From the NCBI GenBank assembly GCA_021799405.1, contig JAJZAL010000297.1, positions 1 to 5,955 on the forward strand: a DNA stretch of 5,955 bases. The letters run 5' to 3'. Positions 1-3,648 of the stretch are shown here, piece after piece (positions within the stretch are counted from its first letter, which is position 1; each line of letters opens with the position of its first letter). The notes below the pieces were generated by a model. That model saw nothing but the letters and a program-made list of their open reading frames with translations. It made no database searches and was not told the origin of the DNA. The translations under genes and the position numbers were made by a program. This stretch comes from Acidobacteriota bacterium. GTDB taxonomy: Bacteria; Acidobacteriota; Terriglobia; Terriglobales; Acidobacteriaceae.

Positions 1-1995
1 CACCCGCTGCATCAGGTTTTCGCTGGCGCGAACGTCTTCGCGGAAGTCCACGCTGGCCACCCACAGCCGCACGATTTCCGCGCCCAGCCGGTTGGCAATG
101 TCGACCGGATCGACCCCGTTGCCAAGCGACTTCGACATCGCGCGGCCCTGCTCGTCCAGCGTCCATCCCGCGGTGCCCACCATCCGGTACGGCGAAGCAT
201 GCCGCTCGCCCACGCCCACTGAGGTGAGCAGGGAAGTATGGAACCACCCCCGATACTGGTCGCCGCCTTCAAAGTACAAATCGGCGGGCGCTTCCAGTCC
301 GGGCTCGACATCCAGCACCGCGCTCCAGCTTGCGCCTGAGTCGAACCACACATCGAGAATGTCCGTCTCCTTGCGGAAATCCCTCCCGCCGCACTTCGCG
401 CATTGCGCCCCGCCAGGCAGCAGCGAAGCAGCCTCGTGCGCATGCCAGGCTTCCGCGCCTTCGCGCAGAAACAGATCCGCGATCTTCCGGTTCAGCGCCG
501 TATCGCGCAGTGGCTCATCGCAGCCGTTGCACAGCAGCACGGCAATCGGCACGCCCCACACCCGCTGGCGGGAGATGCACCAGTCGGGCCGTGTCGCAAT
601 CATGTTGGCGATGCGTTCCTCGCCCCATGCCGGGTCCCATTTCACGCTGTTGCGAATCTCATGCAGCGCGCGCTGCCGGAAAGTCGTCGCCGTCCCGTCC
701 GGGTTCTGCATCGGAGTATCGATGCGGATAAACCACTGCTCCGTCGCCCGAAAGATCACCGGTTTGTGGCAGCGCCAGCAGTGCGGATACGAGTGGTATA
801 CATCGCTGCGCCCCATCAGCACGCCGCGCGCGGTCAGCAGCTCGATAATCGGTTCGTTCGCCTGAAAAACCGTCTTGCCCTCGTACTCGGGCAGCCCATT
901 GCGCAGCCGTCCCGTGTTGTCCACGTTGCAGGTCTGGTCCAGGCCATATTTCGCGCCGGTGTAAAAGTCGTCCGCGCCGTGTGCCGGGGCCGTGTGCACC
1001 GCGCCCGTGCCTTGCTCGGTCGTGACGTAATCGGCCAGCACGCCCAGAATGCTGCGGTCAAGGAACGGATGCTGAAAGGTCGCATGCTCCAGCTTCGCCC
1101 CGGCAAAGCGCGCAACTTCGACTGCTTCCGCCAGTTGGCACGCCTCGCGCACAGCCGCAGCCAGCGCTTCGGCCACAATGTAAACCTGCCCCTGCTGCTC
1201 CAGCGCAACGTACGTCAGCTCCGGATGGAACGCAACGGCCAGCGATGCCGGCAGCGTCCACGGGGTCGTCGTCCAGATGATGGTGTGCACCTTGCGCCCT
1301 GCCAGCGCCGCGTCAATCGCTACCGCATCCGACGTGAGCGCATAACGCACATACACACTGGGGCTCGTGTGCATCTCGTATTCGATCTCCGCATCCGCCA
1401 GCGCCGTGCGGTCGTGGATGCACCAGTAGACCGGCTTCAGGCCCTTGTACACGAAATCCTGCTCGAAAAACCGGTAGAAAGTCTCCAGAATCCGCGCCTC
1501 ATACTCCCGCGACATCGTCGAGTACGGCCGATCCCAGCGCCCAAACACCCCCAGCCGGAGGAACTGGCTTGTCTGCAGGTCAATGTATTTCTGCGCGTAG
1601 GCGCGGCACGCCTTCAGGAACTCCCCGGCCGGCATCTCCAGCTTCTTCCGGCCAAGTTGCTCATCTACCTTGATTTCAATCGGCAGCCCGTGGCAGTCGA
1701 ACCCCGGCACGTAGGGCGAATCGAAGCCCGCCATGGTCTTCGACTTCACGATGAAATCTTTCAGGCACTTGTTGAGCGCGTGGCCCAGGTGAATCGGGCC
1801 GTTCGCGTAGGGAGGCCCGTCATGCAGCACGTAGCGCGGCGCGCCCTTGCGGGCCTCGCGAATCTGTTCGTACAGCTTCGAGTCTTCCCAGGCCTTGAGC
1901 CGAAGTGGCTCATTTTGAGGCAGATTGGCCTTCATCGGGAATTCGGTCTGAGGCAGCGTGAGGGTCGCCTTCAATTCTTCTGGCGCAGCGGACAT
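1..1995 (-). CDS. ileS: Isoleucyl-tRNA synthetase, N-terminal 665 residues (3' end outside window)
   Basis: Class I aminoacyl-tRNA synthetase that charges tRNA-Ile with isoleucine in the cytoplasm and edits misactivated valine. Seen in the translation: the HIGH-type motif HLGH at residues 69-72 within [13 protein letters not shown]1 editing-domain motif [11 protein letters not shown] from residue 241; editing signature [16 protein letters not shown] with the Asp pair at 342-343; WFDSGAS around 550-556; and the MSKSLGN loop starting at residue 620. The residue before MSKS is Ala rather than Lys (GRAMSKS). Cys pairs at 406/409, 489/492 and 532/535 suggest a zinc knuckle inserted in the CP region, as in some IleS subfamilies. 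The start at 1995 is chosen because GGAG lies 5 nt upstream and the sequence soon reaches the family pattern [12 protein letters not shown]. IleS is usually about 930-1050 residues, so the anticodon-binding C-terminus is missing. The frame is intact from start to window edge. Identification is secure. Confidence 0.97.
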   Translation of the reverse strand, partial: MSAAPEELKATLTLPQTEFPMKANLPQNEPLRLKAWEDSKLYEQIREARKGAPRYVLHDGPPYANGPIHLGHALNKCLKDFIVKSKTMAGFDSPYVPGFDCHGLPIEIKVDEQLGRKKLEMPAGEFLKACRAYAQKYIDLQTSQFLRLGVFGRWDRPYSTMSREYEARILETFYRFFEQDFVYKGLKPVYWCIHDRTALADAEIEYEMHTSPSVYVRYALTSDAVAIDAALAGRKVHTIIWTTTPWTLPASLAVAFHPELTYVALEQQGQVYIVAEALAAAVREACQLAEAVEVARFAGAKLEHATFQHPFLDRSILGVLADYVTTEQGTGAVHTAPAHGADDFYTGAKYGLDQTCNVDNTGRLRNGLPEYEGKTVFQANEPIIELLTARGVLMGRSDVYHSYPHCWRCHKPVIFRATEQWFIRIDTPMQNPDGTATTFRQRALHEIRNSVKWDPAWGEERIANMIATRPDWCISRQRVWGVPIAVLLCNGCDEPLRDTALNRKIADLFLREGAEAWHAHEAASLLPGGAQCAKCGGRDFRKETDILDVWFDSGASWSAVLDVEPGLEAPADLYFEGGDQYRGWFHTSLLTSVGVGERHASPYRMVGTAGWTLDEQGRAMSKSLGNGVDPVDIANRLGAEIVRLWVASVDFREDVRASENLMQRV

Positions 1996-2000
1996 CGTCT

Positions 2001-2004
2001 CTCC
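2001..2004 (-). promoter_or_regulatory. Ribosome binding site of ileS
   Basis: On the minus strand GGAG (GGAGAG if extended) precedes the ATG at 1995-1993 with a 5-nt spacer AGACG. This is a normal Shine-Dalgarno distance and supports the chosen ileS start. Confidence 0.7.
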
Positions 2005-2037
2005 GGTATCGTCGTTCTGAACAAAATCCCAAATTTC

Positions 2038-2043
2038 ATTCTA
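2038..2043 (-). promoter_or_regulatory. Possible -10 element for ileS
   Basis: The minus strand reads TAGAAT, five of six bases matching TATAAT, about 42 nt upstream of the ileS start. No convincing -35 box lies 16-18 nt further upstream (the hexamer at 17 nt is GGCGAG), so this is only a candidate. Confidence 0.25.
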
Positions 2044-2162
2044 TCTGCCCGCAACGCTGGCTCGCCTTTACGGGTCTGTTTGTGTATAGGTACAAATTAG
2101 AGAACTGGTGTTTTTCCCGGCCGGCCACCGGAGATTCACCTCCTGAACCATATGCCCGGGCG

Positions 2163-2195
2163 CTGGCTGCCAAAACAAGACAACGCAGCAGCCGG
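2163..2195 (+). other. Possible hairpin in the tonB leader
   Basis: CTGGCTGC at 2163-2170 can pair with GCAGCCGG at 2188-2195. This gives eight base pairs including one G-U, around a 17-nt A-rich loop. It ends 19 nt before the tonB start. There is no T-tract, so it is not a terminator. A stem of this size can occur by chance in GC-rich DNA. Confidence 0.3.
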
Positions 2196-2214
2196 TCGTT
2201 CATAATTTGAGGAG

Positions 2215-3354
2215 ATGCCGGATCCGAAGAACCGGCAACGATGTGCTATGGGCAATCCGGTTATGACGGCTCCTGAAAAGGAGCCCCAAGAAGAGCAACA
2301 CCCCATCGAAGATTCCAGCACGATTCTGCAGGAGACCGACGGTTCTATCTGGTCATCGCTGATCGCGAATCTGCGCGATGCGTTCTCGTCCACCAAGCAG
2401 CCGCCGCTCGAGCTCACCTCCCAGCCCGTGGAGGTGGGCGAAACCGTGCCGGCGGAGCCCATCTGGCTGGAAATCTGGCACAACCTGAAGGACACTTTTT
2501 TCCCGGCCAAGCTGCCGCCGCTCGAGCTCACCTCCCAGCCCGTCGCCGTCATCGATCCCCTGGCCGTCAAGCGCGACCCCAAGTCCAGCGCCATTTCCAC
2601 GGTGCTGCATGCGCTGATCATTGCGCTGATTATTCTCTTTGGGCTGCTGGCCCGTCGCGTCGTCGTCAAGGAAAAGGCCGAGGCAGCCGTGCCCATCCAG
2701 CCGTTTGTTCCCATGACCATGCCCCAGGCCCAGTCCATGGGCGGCGGCGGCGGGGGCGGTTCGCACGACATCATCCAGGCCAGCAAGGGGCATCTGCCCA
2801 AGTTTGAGAAGCTGCAAATTACGCCTCCGAGCGTCATCAAGGTCGATCATCCGATCATTCCGATGCCGCCTTCGGTCCAGGCGCCACCGATGAATGTTCC
2901 CGATCAGAATCTGCCGAACATCGGCGTCACCAACTCGCCGCAGGTCAAGCTCGCCTCTAACGGCACCGGCGGCAATGCCGGCATGGGCTCTGGCAACGGC
3001 ACCGGCGTCGGCGCAGGCTCCGGAGCCGGCCTCGGCGCTGGAAATGGGCAGGGCTATGGCGGCGGCGTCTACAACGTCGGCGGCGGCGTCTCAGCGCCGG
3101 TACCCATTTATGCACCCGAACCGCAGTTCTCTGACGAAGCCCGCCGCGCCAAATATCAGGGTGTGGTCGACCTGCAGATCATCGTAACCAAACAGGGTCT
3201 GCCCGCGGATATCAAGGTCGTCCGGCATCTCGGGATGGGACTCGACGAGAAGGCCATCGAGGCGGTCAAGCAATACCGCTTCCGCCCCGCGATGTACCAC
3301 GGCCATCCGGTCGCCGTGCGCATGATCGTCGAGGTGGACTTCCACCTCTTCTAA
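2215..3354 (+). CDS. TonB-family energy transducer with duplicated cytoplasmic module
   Basis: TonB proteins span the inner membrane and pass proton-motive-force energy from ExbB/ExbD to outer-membrane TonB-dependent transporters. This 379-residue protein has an acidic, Pro-containing cytoplasmic N-terminus (1-122). One transmembrane helix follows at about 126-146, with Ser128 and His132 in the SxxxH spacing of the TonB anchor, and then Arg147-Arg148. The periplasmic spacer carries a seven-Gly run (176-182) and a Gly/Asn/Ala-rich stretch (about 245-291). A TonB C-terminal domain runs from about 293 to 379, including SDEARRAKYQGVVDLQIIV and ending in VEVDFHLF. The cytoplasmic part contains a 38-residue repeat (45-74 and 83-112), both copies with PPLELTSQPV. 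Such long cytoplasmic extensions are unlike E. coli TonB, but I recall similar ones in acidobacterial homologues. The start is uncertain: GAGGAG touches the ATG at 2215, and in-frame ATGs at 2248 and 2263 lack a clear site. No exbB/exbD is nearby, and the partner transporter cannot be told from sequence. Confidence 0.92.
   Translation: MPDPKNRQRCAMGNPVMTAPEKEPQEEQHPIEDSSTILQETDGSIWSSLIANLRDAFSSTKQPPLELTSQPVEVGETVPAEPIWLEIWHNLKDTFFPAKLPPLELTSQPVAVIDPLAVKRDPKSSAISTVLHALIIALIILFGLLARRVVVKEKAEAAVPIQPFVPMTMPQAQSMGGGGGGGSHDIIQASKGHLPKFEKLQITPPSVIKVDHPIIPMPPSVQAPPMNVPDQNLPNIGVTNSPQVKLASNGTGGNAGMGSGNGTGVGAGSGAGLGAGNGQGYGGGVYNVGGGVSAPVPIYAPEPQFSDEARRAKYQGVVDLQIIVTKQGLPADIKVVRHLGMGLDEKAIEAVKQYRFRPAMYHGHPVAVRMIVEVDFHLF
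2400..2429 (+). repeat. Direct repeat, copy 1 (inside tonB)
   Basis: This 30-nt segment is identical to 2514-2543, 114 nt (38 codons) downstream and in the same frame. It encodes PPLELTSQPV in the cytoplasmic part of the TonB protein. Flanking codons align at protein level (IW, NL, D, F, K conserved) but differ in DNA. Confidence 0.95.
2514..2543 (+). repeat. Direct repeat, copy 2 (inside tonB)
   Basis: Exact second copy of the 30-nt segment at 2400-2429. It lies directly before the DPLAVKRDPKSSA stretch that leads into the transmembrane helix, so it is probably the ancestral membrane-proximal copy. Confidence 0.95.
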
Positions 3355-3386
3355 AACCACCCTCAACCATTTCTCAGACTTTTCCT

Positions 3387-3416
3387 AAGGAGCCCGTTGC
3401 GGCTCCTTTTGCTTTT
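3387..3416 (+). terminator. Rho-independent terminator after tonB
   Basis: AAGGAGCC (3387-3394) pairs perfectly with GGCTCCTT (3401-3408) across the 6-nt loop CGTTGC. The 8-bp stem is followed by the T-rich tail TTGCTTTT. It begins 32 nt after the tonB stop codon, so tonB transcription should end here and not read into the next gene. The tail is T-rich only in the rightward direction. Confidence 0.88.
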
Positions 3417-3534
3417 CGCCGAACCGGATCCCCGGGCATCAAACCCGCGCCTTCCGTACCGAATCGTATTCAAGGCTCCCCGATGTGCTAGGGCATTTCC
3501 CCTGTCGGTATAGACCGGCGAGAGAACCCCCCGC

Positions 3535-3560
3535 GCGGCTTTTCCGTTAAGAAAAGCTGC
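3535..3560 (+). repeat. 10-bp hairpin nested in the inverted repeat
   Basis: GCGGCTTTTC (3535-3544) pairs with GAAAAGCTGC (3551-3560) around the loop CGTTAA, with one G-U pair. It is followed by ACTTGGCGG and not a T-tract, so it is not a standard terminator. It sits at the middle of the spacer of the 3488-3607 inverted repeat, so the two could fold into one cruciform or a long branched stem. Confidence 0.7.
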
Positions 3561-3579
3561 ACTTGGCGGAATTAAGAAA

Positions 3580-3591
3580 GTTCACAGTAAC
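3580..3591 (+). promoter_or_regulatory. Candidate operator motif GTTCACAGTAAC
   Basis: This 12-mer recurs in inverted orientation at 3632-3643 with one mismatch, giving the consensus GTTCWCAGTAAC. It overlaps the possible -35 box of the downstream gene. A regulator-binding role is inferred only from repetition and position. Confidence 0.4.
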
Positions 3592-3610
3592 AGGGGAAAT
3601 GCTCTAGACT
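3581..3610 (+). promoter_or_regulatory. Possible sigma70-type promoter of the Asp-box gene
   Basis: TTCACA (3581-3586, five of six to TTGACA) is followed after 18 nt by TAGACT (3605-3610, four of six to TATAAT). A start near 3617 would give a leader of about 30 nt. The right arm of the inverted repeat (3590-3607) would then fill the spacer and the first bases of the -10. The match is moderate and acidobacterial promoter consensus is uncertain. Confidence 0.35.
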
Positions 3611-3647
3611 GTGTGTTTCCAGAAAACGTACGTTACTGAGAACACAC
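3611..3647 (+). repeat. Imperfect dyad directly before the start codon
   Basis: GTGTGTT (3611-3617) is the reverse complement of AACACAC (3641-3647). Inside it, CAG (3620-3622) can pair with CTG (3636-3638), and the centre is the perfect 10-nt palindrome AACGTACGTT (3625-3634). The structure ends one base before the ATG at 3649. It covers the only Shine-Dalgarno-like bases (GAG, 3638-3640). It could be a protein-binding dyad or an RNA hairpin that limits translation. Confidence 0.6.
3632..3643 (-). promoter_or_regulatory. Second candidate operator motif, inverted
   Basis: On the minus strand this reads GTTCTCAGTAAC, 11 of 12 identical to the plus-strand motif at 3580-3591. The two centres are 52 bp apart, close to five helical turns, so both would face the same side of the DNA. 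It overlaps the dyad before the start codon. Confidence 0.4.
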
Positions 3648-3648
3648 T

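Larger units (their letters stand above)
1996..2214. other. Divergent intergenic region between ileS and tonB
   Basis: This 219-bp stretch separates two genes that are transcribed away from each other, so it should contain both promoters and both leaders. Visible elements are a short GTTC-T-GAAC palindrome at 2014-2022, an AT-richer patch at 2077-2100 (with TATAGG and TACAAA hexamers that could serve the rightward gene), a GGCCGGCC-like GC palindrome near 2120-2127, and a possible leader hairpin at 2163-2195. I found no T-box signature, tRNA or other RNA gene, and no small ORF with a good ribosome binding site. Confidence 0.6.
3488..3607. repeat. 18-nt inverted repeat with arms 120 bp end to end
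   Basis: The left arm 3488-3505 is the reverse complement of the right arm 3590-3607 over 18 positions with one mismatch, which would be a G-U pair in RNA. The core is 13 perfect bases, ACAGGGGAAATGC on the right arm. The spacer is 84 bp and contains a further hairpin. Both arms end in CTAG. No transposase lies nearby and I see no convincing target-site duplication. Its role (operator, leader stem or small repeat element) is not known. Confidence 0.8.
3417..3648. other. Intergenic leader region of the Asp-box gene, rich in dyad symmetry
   Basis: This stretch lies between the tonB terminator and the next start codon. Its first 70 bp show nothing clear. From 3488 to 3647 almost every part takes part in an inverted repeat, listed as separate features. 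No ORF with a ribosome binding site and no recognisable RNA gene is present. The arrangement could be an operator region, a structured 5' leader, or a short dispersed repeat inserted upstream of the gene. Confidence 0.6.

Noticed and set aside
403..2100. 565-codon open frame on the plus strand, and other plus-strand frames at 92-865 and 330-731
   Set aside because: They lie antisense to ileS, whose translation matches IleS motifs from end to end. Long antisense frames are common in GC-rich genes with strong codon bias. Their proteins are Arg/His/Pro/Ala-rich with no recognisable domain.
1996..2150. Possible T-box riboswitch in front of ileS
   Set aside because: I looked on the minus strand for the T-box antiterminator signature and a terminator before the start codon and found neither.
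2241..2276. Eleven-codon ORF (ATG at 2241) overlapping the tonB 5' end as a leader peptide
   Set aside because: It lies 26 nt from the GGAG, has no own ribosome binding site, and is within range of chance.
2136..2850. Minus-strand frames (234 and 165 codons) opposite tonB
   Set aside because: Antisense shadows of the TonB gene; the translations mirror its repeats and poly-Gly run, and have no recognisable domain.
3426..3436. GGATCCCCGGG, identical to 11 bases of a common cloning-vector polylinker
   Set aside because: The flanking bases do not match the polylinker, so this is a chance GC-rich string and not vector contamination.
3535..3570. Hairpin at 3535-3560 as a second terminator
   Set aside because: The stem is good but no T-tract follows in the rightward direction, and the leftward flank is GC-rich.
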